Positions 8,498-17,514 of a stretch of 64,000 bases of DNA are shown piece by piece. Under the pieces are notes generated by a model. It had not been told where the DNA came from and searched no databases. It saw only the letters and a program-made list of their open reading frames with translations. A program made the translations under genes and the position numbers. Location of the stretch: the NCBI RefSeq assembly GCF_022397915.1, contig NZ_JAKEUO010000016.1:7778-71777 (forward strand), written 5' to 3'. The DNA is from Vibrio sp. Isolate34. GTDB lineage: Bacteria; Pseudomonadota; Gammaproteobacteria; Enterobacterales; Vibrionaceae. Position 1 is the stretch's first letter. Each line of letters starts with the position of its first letter.

Positions 8498-11400
8498 GTG
8501 AAAGACTTATTAAACTTTCTAAAAGCACAGCATAAGACCGAAGAATTTGATGCAATCAAAATCGGTCTATCTTCACCAGACATGATCCGTTCGTGGTCTT
8601 TTGGTGAAGTTAAGAAACCGGAAACAATTAACTATCGTACGTTCAAACCTGAACGTGATGGTCTGTTCTGTGCGCGTATTTTTGGTCCAGTTAAAGACTA
8701 CGAATGTCTTTGTGGTAAATACAAGCGCCTGAAGCACCGTGGTGTTATCTGTGAGAAGTGTGGCGTTGAAGTTACACAGACTAAAGTTCGTCGTGACCGT
8801 ATGGGCCACATCGAGCTAGCTTCTCCAGTTGCTCACATCTGGTTCCTAAAATCACTGCCGTCTCGTATCGGTCTACTAATGGATATCCCTCTACGTGATA
8901 TCGAACGTGTTCTTTACTTCGAAATGTACGTAGTAACTGAACCAGGTATGACTGATCTAGAAAAATCTCAGATGCTTACTGAAGAAGAGTATCTGGATCG
9001 TCTAGAAGAGTGGGGTGACGAATTCACTGCTAAGATGGGTGCTGAAGCGATCAAAGATCTGCTTGCAACAATGGACCTTCATCAAGAAGTGGAAGAAATG
9101 CGCGAAGAGTTGGAAACAACTAACTCTGAAACTAAGCGTAAAAAAGTTACTAAGCGTTTGAAGCTAGTTGAAGCGTTCATCCAATCGGGCAACGACCCAC
9201 AATGGATGATCCTGACTGTACTTCCAGTGCTACCGCCAGATCTACGTCCTCTAGTACCACTAGATGGCGGTCGTTTTGCGACTTCTGATCTGAACGACCT
9301 TTACCGTCGTGTTATTAACCGTAACAACCGTTTGAAGCGTCTTCTAGAGCTAGCTGCTCCGGACATCATCGTACGTAACGAAAAGCGTATGCTGCAAGAG
9401 TCTGTTGATGCACTTCTAGATAACGGTCGTCGCGGTCGTGCGATTACAGGTTCGAACAAGCGTCCTCTGAAATCTCTTGCTGATATGATCAAGGGTAAAC
9501 AAGGTCGTTTCCGTCAAAACCTTCTAGGTAAACGTGTAGACTACTCTGGCCGTTCTGTAATCACAGTAGGTCCATACCTTCGTCTACATCAGTGTGGTCT
9601 TCCTAAGAAGATGGCACTTGAGCTATTTAAGCCGTTCATCTACAGCAAGCTAGAAACTCGTGGCATGGCTACGACAATCAAAGCTGCTAAGAAGATGGTA
9701 GAGCGCGAAGAAGCTATCGTTTGGGATATCCTAGACGAAGTTATCCGTGAACACCCAGTACTGCTTAACCGTGCACCTACACTTCACCGTCTAGGTATCC
9801 AAGCGTTTGAACCAGTACTAATCGAAGGTAAAGCGATTCAGCTTCACCCACTAGTGTGTGCGGCATACAACGCCGACTTCGATGGTGACCAAATGGCGGT
9901 ACACGTGCCTCTAACTCTAGAAGCACAGCTTGAAGCTCGTACACTGATGATGTCGACGAATAACATTCTGTCGCCAGCGTCAGGTGATCCGATCATCGTA
10001 CCTTCTCAGGACGTTGTATTGGGTCTTTACTACATGACTCGTGAAAAGATCAACGTGAAAGGCGAAGGTATGTACCTTGCTGGCCCTGAAGAGGCTGAGA
10101 AGGCATACCGTACTAAGACTGCTGAGCTACACGCTCGCGTTAAAGTTCGTATCACTGAGACCGTAGTAGACGAAGATGGTAACAGCACTACTGAAACGAA
10201 GATGGTTGATACAACTGTCGGCCGTGCAATGCTATGGCAAATCGTTCCAGCTGGCCTACCGTACAGCATCGTTAACCAAAAGTTAGGTAAGAAGCAAATT
10301 TCTACCCTTCTTAACGAAGCGTACCGTAAGCTTGGTCTTAAGGACACAGTAGTATTCGCTGACCAAATCATGTACGCAGGTTTTGCATACGCGGCACTTT
10401 CTGGTGTTTCTGTAGGTATCGACGATATGGTTGTACCTCAAGCGAAATACGATGAAATTGAATCTGCTGAAGAAGAAGTTCGTGAAATCCAAGAGCAATT
10501 CCAATCTGGTCTTGTTACTGCGGGTGAGCGTTACAACAAAGTTATCGATATCTGGGCATCTACGAATGACCGCGTTGCGAAAGCAATGATGGATAACCTA
10601 TCTTCTGAAACAGTTATCAACCGTGACGGTGAAGAAGAACAGCAAGAATCGTTCAACAGCATCTACATGATGGCCGACTCGGGCGCACGTGGTTCTGCAG
10701 CTCAGATTCGTCAGCTAGCGGGTATGCGTGGTCTGATGGCGCGTCCAGATGGTTCAATCATCGAAACGCCGATCACTGCGAACTTTAAAGAAGGTCTAAA
10801 CGTCCTTCAGTACTTTATCTCAACGCACGGTGCTCGTAAGGGTCTTGCGGATACAGCACTGAAAACAGCAAACTCGGGTTACCTAACTCGTCGTCTAGTA
10901 GACGTTGCTCAAGACGTTGTAGTACACGAACATGACTGTGGTACGCATGAAGGTATCGACATGATGCCTCACATCGAAGGTGGTGACGTTAAAGTTGCAC
11001 TTTCTGAGCTTGCTCTAGGTCGTGTAGTAGCTGAAGATGTTCTTAAGCCTGGTACTGAAGATGTACTGATTCCACGTAATACTCTGATTGATGAGAAGTG
11101 GTGTCAAATCATGGAAGACAACTCAGTAGATAGCATGAAAGTGCGCTCTGTTGTTACCTGTGATGCAGACTTCGGTTGTTGTGCACAGTGTTACGGTCGT
11201 GACCTAGCACGTGGTCACCTAGTGAACCAAGGTGAAGCAGTTGGTGTTATCGCTGCACAATCTATCGGTGAGCCGGGTACACAGCTAACGATGCGTACGT
11301 TCCACATCGGTGGTGCGGCATCTACTGCAGCAGCAGAGAACAGCATCCAAGCTAAGACAACTGGTACTGTGAAACTTCACAACGCTAAGTTCGTAATCAA

Positions 11401-12700
11401 CAAAGACAAGAAGCTAGTTATCACTTCTCGTGCATCTGAGATGACGATTATTGATGAGTTCGGTCGTACTAAAGAGAAGCACAAACTTCCTTACGGTTCG
11501 GTACTGAGCAAAGCGGACAACGACGCAGTGGAAGCTGGTGAAGTTGTAGCTAACTGGGAAGCGCACACTATGCCAATCATCACTGAAGTGGCAGGTCGCA
11601 TCCAGTTCGTTGATATGATCGATGGTGTAACTGTTTCTCGTCAAACGGATGATCTAACTGGTCTTTCTTCTTCTGAAGTTACAGATGCAGCAGCTCGTCC
11701 AGCAGCAGGTAAAGATATGCGTCCAGCTATCAAACTTGTTGACGAGCAAGGTAACGATGTAATGATCCCTGGTACTGATATGCCAGCTCACTATTTCCTA
11801 CCTGGTAAAGCGATTGTAAACATTGAAGATGGCGCTGAAGTTGGCATCGGTGACACACTATCTCGTATCCCTCAGAAATCTGGCGGTAACAAAGATATCA
11901 CCGGTGGTCTACCACGCGTAGCAGACCTATTCGAAGCTCGTAAGCCTAAAGAGCCTGCGATCCTTGCTGAGCACACAGGTACTGTGTCTTTCGGTAAAGA
12001 AACGAAAGGTAAGCGTCGTCTAGTAATCACTCGTGAAGGTGGTGACACTTACGAAGAGATGATTCCTAAACATCGTCAATTGAACGTGTTCGAAGGTGAG
12101 AAGATTGAGCGTGGTGATGTAATCGCCGATGGTCCTGAAACTCCACACGATATCCTGCGTCTACGTGGTATCCACGCAGTAACTCAGTACATCGCGAACG
12201 AAGTTCAAGAAGTTTACCGCTTACAAGGCGTTAAGATTAACGATAAGCACATTGAGACTATCGTTCGTCAAATGCTACGTAAGTGTACAATCACTCATTC
12301 TGGTGACTCTCAGTTCCTACCTGGCGAACAAGTTGAGTACCACAATGTTAAGATTGCTAACCGTAAGCTAGAAGCTGAAGGTAAAGAACTAGTACGTTTC
12401 GAACGTGATCTACTAGGTATTACTAAAGCATCTCTTGCAACTGAGTCATTCATCTCAGCTGCATCGTTCCAAGAAACGACTCGCGTACTAACAGAAGCTG
12501 CGGTTTCTGGTAAGCGTGATGACCTTCGCGGTCTGAAAGAGAACGTAATTGTTGGTCGTCTGATCCCAGCTGGTACTGGTTTCGCATACCACCAAGAGCG
12601 TCAAGCTAAGCGTGAAGAAGAGCAAGAAGGTCCTTCAGCTGAACAAGCTACTGACAATCTAGCAGCACTTCTAAATGCTGGTTTCTCTTCAGAAGAGTAA
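8498..12700 (+). CDS. rpoC: DNA-directed RNA polymerase subunit beta'
   Basis: Encodes the 1400-residue catalytic beta' subunit (E. coli 1407). It starts with GTG, as in E. coli, after the SD TACAGGAGC. The N-terminal zinc site is CLCGKYK...GVICEKCG (Cys70, 72, 85, 88). The Mg2+-binding active site NADFDGDQMAVH is intact, and so are the second zinc cluster (CDADFGCCAQCYGR) and the bridge/trigger region (IGEPGTQLTMRTFHIGGAAS). The operon ends in a strong terminator. Confidence 0.99.
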   Translation: MKDLLNFLKAQHKTEEFDAIKIGLSSPDMIRSWSFGEVKKPETINYRTFKPERDGLFCARIFGPVKDYECLCGKYKRLKHRGVICEKCGVEVTQTKVRRDRMGHIELASPVAHIWFLKSLPSRIGLLMDIPLRDIERVLYFEMYVVTEPGMTDLEKSQMLTEEEYLDRLEEWGDEFTAKMGAEAIKDLLATMDLHQEVEEMREELETTNSETKRKKVTKRLKLVEAFIQSGNDPQWMILTVLPVLPPDLRPLVPLDGGRFATSDLNDLYRRVINRNNRLKRLLELAAPDIIVRNEKRMLQESVDALLDNGRRGRAITGSNKRPLKSLADMIKGKQGRFRQNLLGKRVDYSGRSVITVGPYLRLHQCGLPKKMALELFKPFIYSKLETRGMATTIKAAKKMVEREEAIVWDILDEVIREHPVLLNRAPTLHRLGIQAFEPVLIEGKAIQLHPLVCAAYNADFDGDQMAVHVPLTLEAQLEARTLMMSTNNILSPASGDPIIVPSQDVVLGLYYMTREKINVKGEGMYLAGPEEAEKAYRTKTAELHARVKVRITETVVDEDGNSTTETKMVDTTVGRAMLWQIVPAGLPYSIVNQKLGKKQISTLLNEAYRKLGLKDTVVFADQIMYAGFAYAALSGVSVGIDDMVVPQAKYDEIESAEEEVREIQEQFQSGLVTAGERYNKVIDIWASTNDRVAKAMMDNLSSETVINRDGEEEQQESFNSIYMMADSGARGSAAQIRQLAGMRGLMARPDGSIIETPITANFKEGLNVLQYFISTHGARKGLADTALKTANSGYLTRRLVDVAQDVVVHEHDCGTHEGIDMMPHIEGGDVKVALSELALGRVVAEDVLKPGTEDVLIPRNTLIDEKWCQIMEDNSVDSMKVRSVVTCDADFGCCAQCYGRDLARGHLVNQGEAVGVIAAQSIGEPGTQLTMRTFHIGGAASTAAAENSIQAKTTGTVKLHNAKFVINKDKKLVITSRASEMTIIDEFGRTKEKHKLPYGSVLSKADNDAVEAGEVVANWEAHTMPIITEVAGRIQFVDMIDGVTVSRQTDDLTGLSSSEVTDAAARPAAGKDMRPAIKLVDEQGNDVMIPGTDMPAHYFLPGKAIVNIEDGAEVGIGDTLSRIPQKSGGNKDITGGLPRVADLFEARKPKEPAILAEHTGTVSFGKETKGKRRLVITREGGDTYEEMIPKHRQLNVFEGEKIERGDVIADGPETPHDILRLRGIHAVTQYIANEVQEVYRLQGVKINDKHIETIVRQMLRKCTITHSGDSQFLPGEQVEYHNVKIANRKLEAEGKELVRFERDLLGITKASLATESFISAASFQETTRVLTEAAVSGKRDDLRGLKENVIVGRLIPAGTGFAYHQERQAKREEEQEGPSAEQATDNLAALLNAGFSSEE

Positions 12701-12730
12701 GCTCTACGAGTAGTCTCTAAGAGATAAGAA

Positions 12731-12757
12731 AAAGGCACCTTCGGGTGCCTTTTTTGT
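12731..12757 (+). terminator. Intrinsic terminator of rpoBC
   Basis: Arms aaggcacc (12732-12739) and ggtgcctt (12744-12751) form a perfect 8-bp stem with a TTCG-type tetraloop and a T run. The next ~175 bases up to the rsd terminator show nothing recognisable. Confidence 0.93.
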
Positions 12758-12933
12758 ATCTGGCGTTTGGGTTATTGGTATGTGAGTTTAGGCGTGTTTT
12801 TACTGACGCTAGCCGGTGAATCACGAGCATTGATGGAAAGAGGATAATCGTGGATGAGTCGAGGGGACGGATTAGCAGTTTGCTGGTGGTACTTAGGCTT
12901 TAATAGAGCTGAGTGGTTAGGAGAGTTATAGGC

Positions 12934-12963
12934 AAAACAAAAAGCTTGCACAGAGGCAAGCTT
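12934..12963 (-). terminator. Intrinsic terminator of rsd
   Basis: Arms aagcttgc (12942-12949) and gcaagctt (12956-12963) form a perfect 8-bp stem with a 6-base loop. Read on the minus strand, it is followed by a T-rich tract. Confidence 0.85.
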
Positions 12964-12980
12964 ATTAAGGATTCAGCTAA

Positions 12981-13472
12981 CTAAGCGCCTGGTGGAATCG
13001 CTAAACTGTCTGCAATAAGCTGGATAAGATGATCTTCTACTTCAAAACGTACTTCGAGTAGTTCACCTATTTTTGACATATCTTCTTCGAAGTTAGGCAA
13101 CTCATCGTCTGCATTTACTTTAACGTACTTATCATTGAACTCTAGAAGCGGCTCGGTTGTGAGTACGATCTTCGCGTAAGTTGTATCAATCTCGTCATTG
13201 GTTTTAAAGCCTGTTGCTTGCCATTTTTTCATGACCATATCGTAGATCTTAAAATGACCCTCTGAGATATAATCGACAACATGATCGCAGAATGAGCTTA
13301 TTTCTTTAGGAGAAGGGAGTTCAACAACGTTTGATTGCCCGTTGCTAGCTGGCTGCAAGGCACCTAGCTTACAATATTCGACGATGAGAGCTTGTCGAGT
13401 TTCGAGCCAATGATCGATGACCTCATTAGAGCCACCCCATTGTTCTTGTATTTGTTTGAATTTATTTAGCAT
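12981..13472 (-). CDS. rsd: Regulator of sigma D (anti-sigma-70 factor)
   Basis: Rsd/AlgQ-family protein that binds region 4 of sigma-70 and favours alternative sigma factors in stationary phase. In E. coli it also stimulates SpoT. The 163-residue sequence shows the conserved helices GGSNEVIDHWLETRQ, FCDHVVDYISEGHFKIY and IGELLEVRFEVEDHLI. I place the start at 13472 because GAGG is 8 bases upstream; an ATG two codons earlier (13478) leaves only 2 bases. A 20-bp palindrome lies just upstream. It is divergent from nudC, as in E. coli. Confidence 0.92.
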   Translation of the reverse strand: MLNKFKQIQEQWGGSNEVIDHWLETRQALIVEYCKLGALQPASNGQSNVVELPSPKEISSFCDHVVDYISEGHFKIYDMVMKKWQATGFKTNDEIDTTYAKIVLTTEPLLEFNDKYVKVNADDELPNFEEDMSKIGELLEVRFEVEDHLIQLIADSLAIPPGA

Positions 13473-13490
13473 GACCATGTCCTCATGATC

Positions 13491-13510
13491 TGATCACAAC
13501 CTTGTGATCA
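13491..13510. repeat. 20-bp palindrome upstream of rsd
   Basis: tgatcacaa-cc-ttgtgatca has perfect 9-bp arms with a 2-base centre, ending ~19 bases before the rsd start. In RNA it would form a hairpin next to the SD; in DNA it could be an operator. The half-sites are TCACA/TGTGA in the reverse orientation to a CRP site, so it is not a CRP box. Confidence 0.8.
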
Positions 13511-13562
13511 AGTAATTGCCTAAGCAGGGTCCGTTTTATTGGTAGCTACTAAAAGTAATAGC

Positions 13563-13592
13563 TTGAAATATTCTCTGCTACAACTCTAGTAT
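13563..13592 (+). promoter_or_regulatory. Probable nudC promoter
   Basis: TTGAAA (13563-13568), an 18-base spacer and TAGTAT (13587-13592) fit a moderate sigma-70 promoter 52 bases before the nudC ATG. Confidence 0.45.
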
Positions 13593-13643
13593 GAAATTAG
13601 ATTGCCAGTAAAATGAACGAACTGCAAGCAATGAGGCATAGGG

Positions 13644-14453
13644 ATGTTAAAAAAAAGTGATAACAAAATGACAGATCAAGCTTATTGGTGCGTCGTTTCT
13701 GGTAGTGATATTTGGGTTAATAATGATCAGTTTCCGTTTGGCTCTGCTGAAGAGCTAGAGCTGAGTGTTGAGCATGCGATTTGTATTGGCCAACATCAGG
13801 GGCGTAAGGTGTATTGGTTGAACGACTGTGATGTTGAGCGTGAGCTGACGATGGTCAACCTAAGAGAGTTATTGCACTGGCCTGAATCGAGCTTTCTTAC
13901 TGCAAGTAAAGCCATCCAATATGGCCATATGACCCAAAGTATGCGTTTCTGCCCGCAGTGCGGTGGTCGTAATCACCTGAATCACAATCAGGTGGCGATG
14001 CAGTGTGGTGACTGTAGAACTCTTCATTATCCTCGCATCTTCCCGTGCATCATTGTCGCTGTGCGAAACGACAACAAGATATTGCTGGCACAACACCCAA
14101 GACATAAAACGGGCATGTATACCGTGATAGCGGGCTTCCTAGAGGTTGGAGAGACCTTAGAGCAGTGTGTGGCGCGTGAAGTCAAAGAAGAAACGGGCAT
14201 CGATGTGGGTAATATTCGTTACTTTGGCAGTCAGCCATGGGCTTTTCCATCGAGCATGATGATGGCCTTTCTGGCTGATTATGCGGGTGGTACCCTCAAG
14301 CCTGATTACAGCGAGCTATCCGATGCACAGTGGTTTGATGTGACGGCTCTACCTGACGTGGCTCCGGTTGGTACCATTGCGAGACAATTGATTGAGAAAA
14401 CAGTCGATGACGTGATGAAAGGCGAAGTAACTGAGCAGGTACTCGAGCACTAA
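13644..14453 (+). CDS. nudC: NAD+ diphosphatase / deNADding enzyme NudC
   Basis: Nudix hydrolase that cleaves NADH to NMNH and AMP and removes the NAD cap from RNA. The 269-residue sequence has an N-terminal domain, a four-Cys zinc site (C103, C106, C121, C124), the Nudix box GFLEVGETLEQ...REVKEETG (about 164-186) and the NADH-pyrophosphatase signature SQPWAFPSS (about 196-204). The ATG at 13644 has GAGG 9 bases upstream; a second ATG at 13668 is possible. Order rsd<>nudC-hemE is conserved with E. coli. Confidence 0.96.
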   Translation: MLKKSDNKMTDQAYWCVVSGSDIWVNNDQFPFGSAEELELSVEHAICIGQHQGRKVYWLNDCDVERELTMVNLRELLHWPESSFLTASKAIQYGHMTQSMRFCPQCGGRNHLNHNQVAMQCGDCRTLHYPRIFPCIIVAVRNDNKILLAQHPRHKTGMYTVIAGFLEVGETLEQCVAREVKEETGIDVGNIRYFGSQPWAFPSSMMMAFLADYAGGTLKPDYSELSDAQWFDVTALPDVAPVGTIARQLIEKTVDDVMKGEVTEQVLEH

Positions 14454-14493
14454 ATGGCCTGCAATTGTATTTGGCCTATGGGTGGTCAAAAGC

Positions 14494-14566
14494 TAAAAAA
14501 AACCCTCCACAAGTGGAGGGGGTAAGTAAGATGTCGTTATGAGATGCTGAGTAGTGACTACTCAGG
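14494..14566 (-). ncRNA. Candidate small RNA between nudC and hemE
   Basis: On the minus strand there is an intrinsic terminator with no gene in front of it: perfect 8-bp stem (plus-strand arms 14503-14510 and 14513-14520) followed by eight T in RNA sense. About 35 bases before it is a second perfect 8-bp hairpin (14547-14554 / 14558-14565). A -10/-35 pair sits immediately upstream. The result would be a ~70-nt RNA with a 5' hairpin, a single-stranded middle and a Rho-independent end, the usual form of an Hfq-type sRNA. I do not recognise it as a known Vibrio sRNA. Inferred from structure only. Confidence 0.5.
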
Positions 14567-14567
14567 T

Positions 14568-14597
14568 GTTATAATTGTAATTTTCGCTAGCGAACAA
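14568..14597 (-). promoter_or_regulatory. Promoter of the candidate sRNA with palindromic operator
   Basis: Read on the minus strand: TTGTTC (14592-14597), an 18-base spacer and TATAAC (14568-14573). A perfect 12-bp palindrome ttcgctagcgaa (14583-14594) fills the -35 and spacer, a common place for a repressor site. Confidence 0.45.
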
Positions 14598-14700
14598 ATT
14601 TTTAACATGCTCCCTTAATTGGGTGCAAATTAAGCATTGATTTAAAAGTTAATAACTTGATCTAGGTTGCAAAGCACACAGCTTTTACCCCTCAATCAGT

Positions 14701-14708
14701 GTTAGAAT
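14701..14708 (+). promoter_or_regulatory. Probable extended -10 promoter of hemE
   Basis: TG at 14700-14701 with TAGAAT at 14703-14708 reads as an extended -10 element; no good -35 is visible. It lies ~45 bases before the hemE ATG, and faces away from the candidate sRNA promoter. Confidence 0.35.
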
Positions 14709-14752
14709 ACTTGCCATTAAAACTAGACAAGATTGAATTGGAATTTAACGGA

Positions 14753-15820
14753 ATGACCGAATTAAAAAACGATCGCTATTTACGCGCACTTTTAAAACAG
14801 CCTGTTGATTACACACCGGTATGGATGATGCGCCAAGCTGGCCGCTATCTTCCAGAGTACAAAGCAACGCGTGCAGAAGCAGGCGACTTCATGTCTTTGT
14901 GCAAAAACGCGGAACTTGCATCAGAAGTAACCCTTCAACCTTTACGTCGTTTCCCGCTTGATGCGGCAATCTTGTTCTCAGACATCCTAACTATCCCTGA
15001 TGCTATGGGCTTAGGTTTGTACTTTGAAACAGGTGAAGGTCCTAAGTTCGAGCGTCCTATCACATGTAAAGCTGACGTAGAGAAAATTGGCCTACCTGAT
15101 CCAGAAGGTGAGCTTCAATACGTAATGAACGCTGTGCGTCAGATCCGTAAAGACCTGAAAGGCGAAGTGCCACTGATTGGTTTCTCTGGTAGCCCATGGA
15201 CTCTAGCGACATACATGGTTGAAGGTGGAAGCTCTAAAGCGTTCACTAAGATCAAGAAGATGATGTACGCAGAACCACAAACACTGCACCTGCTTCTAGA
15301 TAAGCTGGCTGACAGTGTGATTGAATACCTAAACGCGCAAATTAAAGCGGGTGCTCAATCAGTAATGGTATTTGATACATGGGGTGGTGTATTGACTCCT
15401 CGTGATTACAACCTATTCTCACTGCAGTACATGCACAAAATCGTTGATGGCCTAATCCGTGAAAACGAAGGTCGTCGTGTTCCAGTTACTCTGTTCACTA
15501 AGAATGGCGGCATGTGGCTTGAGTCTATCGCAGCAACTGGCTGTGATGCTGTAGGTCTAGACTGGACGATCAATATCGCAGACGCGAAAGCTCGCATTGG
15601 CGACAAAGTGGCACTGCAAGGTAACATGGACCCTTCTATGCTTTATGCTCAACCAGAACGTATTCGTGAAGAAGTAGGTAGCATTCTTGAAGGCTTCGGT
15701 GACGGTGGTACAGGTCATGTATTTAACCTAGGCCACGGTATTCACTTAGATGTGCCGCCAGAAAACGCTGGTGTGTTCGTTGACGCTGTTCACGAACTGT
15801 CTAAGCCTTACCATAAGTAA
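14753..15820 (+). CDS. hemE: Uroporphyrinogen decarboxylase
   Basis: Converts uroporphyrinogen III to coproporphyrinogen III in haem synthesis (cytoplasm). The ATG at 14753 gives 355 residues (E. coli 354) and the family N-terminus MTELKNDRYLRALLKQP; the frame extends upstream to 14699 through the promoter and is rejected. Signatures PVWMMRQAGRYLPEY and GFSGSPWTLATYM are present, with the catalytic Asp in RFPLDAAILFSDIL. A terminator follows. Confidence 0.98.
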   Translation: MTELKNDRYLRALLKQPVDYTPVWMMRQAGRYLPEYKATRAEAGDFMSLCKNAELASEVTLQPLRRFPLDAAILFSDILTIPDAMGLGLYFETGEGPKFERPITCKADVEKIGLPDPEGELQYVMNAVRQIRKDLKGEVPLIGFSGSPWTLATYMVEGGSSKAFTKIKKMMYAEPQTLHLLLDKLADSVIEYLNAQIKAGAQSVMVFDTWGGVLTPRDYNLFSLQYMHKIVDGLIRENEGRRVPVTLFTKNGGMWLESIAATGCDAVGLDWTINIADAKARIGDKVALQGNMDPSMLYAQPERIREEVGSILEGFGDGGTGHVFNLGHGIHLDVPPENAGVFVDAVHELSKPYHK

Positions 15821-15838
15821 TTCTGTGTAAGATGATTG

Positions 15839-15868
15839 AGCGCTGCTGGGCAACCCGCAGCGCTTTTT
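15839..15868 (+). terminator. Intrinsic terminator of hemE
   Basis: A GC-rich stem gcgctgc(t)ggg / cccgcagcgc with one bulged base is followed by six T. Confidence 0.9.
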
Positions 15869-15923
15869 TGTTGCCGTCATATCAGCATTCAATATTCGTT
15901 GAATTTCGACAGTGTACAGTTAA

Positions 15924-16517
15924 TTAAGCATTTGGATCATGGTAGGCCAAATGCTCTGAGATGTGCATTCGGATATAAGGAATGACGTCTCTCTCAAACC
16001 AAGGGTTCTTCTTGAGCCAGATATTATTGCGTGGTGAAGGGTGGGGAAGTGGTAAAAACTCCGGTGCCCAAGCTTGCCAGTTCTTGACTGTCTCAGTCAG
16101 TGTTTTGGTTGTCCTTTCCTTTAAATAATAGTTTTGCGCGTACTGACCAATCAATAGTGTCATTTGGATATTGGGTAGTGATTGCAGTACTTTCTGATGC
16201 CACAACTCAGCACATTCTGGTCTTGGAGGGAGGTCGCCACTTTTTCCTTTCCCCGGGTAACAAAACCCCATCGGCACAATCGCGACTTTTTGTTTGTCAT
16301 AAAAAGTATCGCTGTCTATCCCTAGCCACTCTCTTAATCGCTCACCACTGGCATCATTCCATGGGATGGAGGATTCATGCACCTTGATGCCCGGCGCTTG
16401 GCCTATGATCAACAAGCGCGCGTTTGGATGTGCTTGAATGACAGGGTTGGCACCGTGCGAAAGGTGAGGCTCACACGCTGTGCATTGTCGTATCTCTTTA
16501 AGTAACGAAGAGGGCAT
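15924..16517 (-). CDS. Uracil-DNA glycosylase-like family protein
   Basis: A 197-residue member of the uracil-DNA glycosylase superfamily. It has the motif-1 segment GQAPGIKVHESSIPW, the ASGERLREWLG stretch typical of the family 4-like branch, and the motif-2 loop LPHPSPRN. It also has Cys residues near the N-terminus (CTAC), fewer than the four that hold the Fe-S cluster in true family 4 enzymes. Base-excision activity is likely but not proven; the subfamily is usually annotated only as UDG family. Its ATG overlaps the stop of the upstream dehydrogenase (TGATG, 1-base overlap), so translation is coupled. Confidence 0.85.
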   Translation of the reverse strand: MPSSLLKEIRQCTACEPHLSHGANPVIQAHPNARLLIIGQAPGIKVHESSIPWNDASGERLREWLGIDSDTFYDKQKVAIVPMGFCYPGKGKSGDLPPRPECAELWHQKVLQSLPNIQMTLLIGQYAQNYYLKERTTKTLTETVKNWQAWAPEFLPLPHPSPRNNIWLKKNPWFERDVIPYIRMHISEHLAYHDPNA

Positions 16518-17443
16518 CAGTAGCCTTTATCAAAATCAATGACATGGTTCAGTGTAAAACCATCTCGCCATTGTTTGTAATTCTCTGCGAAGATCTCGAC
16601 CACTTGTCTTGGCTCACTGAGTGCAGCGATGTGTGGCGTAATCGTCACTTGCGGGAGTTTCCAGAACGGGTGGTCTTGCGAAAGGGGTTCGCTTTCAAAT
16701 ACATCTAAAAATGCGTGTTCTACCCATCGGTTTTTAATCGCTAACAGCAAGGCTTTGTTGTCTAAGCTTTCCCCTCTGCCGACATTAAACAGCAGCACAT
16801 TAGAACAATAACTGAGAGTGGTTTGATTAAGTAGTTGATGGGTTTCAGATGTCGATGGCAGGGTATTGACCACAATATCTGCTTGCTTGAGGGCGGCTTC
16901 TAACTCATTGATGTGGAATGTGTCTTTGAAGGTCTCTTGCTTTGATGGAATGCCTGTGCGGTTGACGCCAATGGTATGAATGCCAAACGCTTCAGCGGTT
17001 TTTGCTAAATGACTACCAATAGACCCCGTTCCTAGAATCACCATGGTTTTGTCAGTTAGGCTAGAATAAAGCTGAGGCTGCCAGTTTCGTTGCTGTTGTT
17101 GCTGGTGGTAATGAGGAAAGTGTCTAAAGTGGCTGATTGCGTAACCTAAAACGTACTCCGCGATAGCAGGGCCGAAGATACCTTTGACATTGGTCAGCGT
17201 GTAATCCTGACGAAGCTCTGGTTGAGTGAGCTTATTGATGCCAGCGTAGGTGCTTTGTACCCAATCAAGCGTTTTAAACTCGTTAAGACGATCGGCTATC
17301 AGGGGAGGCGAGGCTAATACAATCTCAGCTAACTCGGGGTTTTGAGTGATTTCTAAGTCGGGTAAATCCTGGTTTAGAATCAGTTGCGTATAGGTATCGT
17401 CATGCTCAGTAAGAATATAGAGCTTATTCGTAAAATTGTTCAT
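16517..17443 (-). CDS. D-2-hydroxyacid dehydrogenase, GhrA-like
   Basis: A 308-residue NAD(P)-dependent oxidoreductase of the D-isomer 2-hydroxyacid family. The Rossmann motif GTGSIGSHLAK (about 137-147) is present. The catalytic triad is Arg in FNVGRGESLD, Glu in ESEPLSQDHPFW and His in TPHIAALSEP. The pattern is closest to glyoxylate/hydroxypyruvate reductase A (GhrA), but the substrate cannot be decided from sequence. It forms a two-gene unit with the UDG-like gene. Confidence 0.88.
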   Translation of the reverse strand: MNNFTNKLYILTEHDDTYTQLILNQDLPDLEITQNPELAEIVLASPPLIADRLNEFKTLDWVQSTYAGINKLTQPELRQDYTLTNVKGIFGPAIAEYVLGYAISHFRHFPHYHQQQQQRNWQPQLYSSLTDKTMVILGTGSIGSHLAKTAEAFGIHTIGVNRTGIPSKQETFKDTFHINELEAALKQADIVVNTLPSTSETHQLLNQTTLSYCSNVLLFNVGRGESLDNKALLLAIKNRWVEHAFLDVFESEPLSQDHPFWKLPQVTITPHIAALSEPRQVVEIFAENYKQWRDGFTLNHVIDFDKGY

Positions 17444-17514
17444 CGGCTTACCTTTTCCCCCCAGGGTTTATCAAGTACACTTTCGTTGTCTTTTTCTGCA
17501 ATTATTGAGTGACT

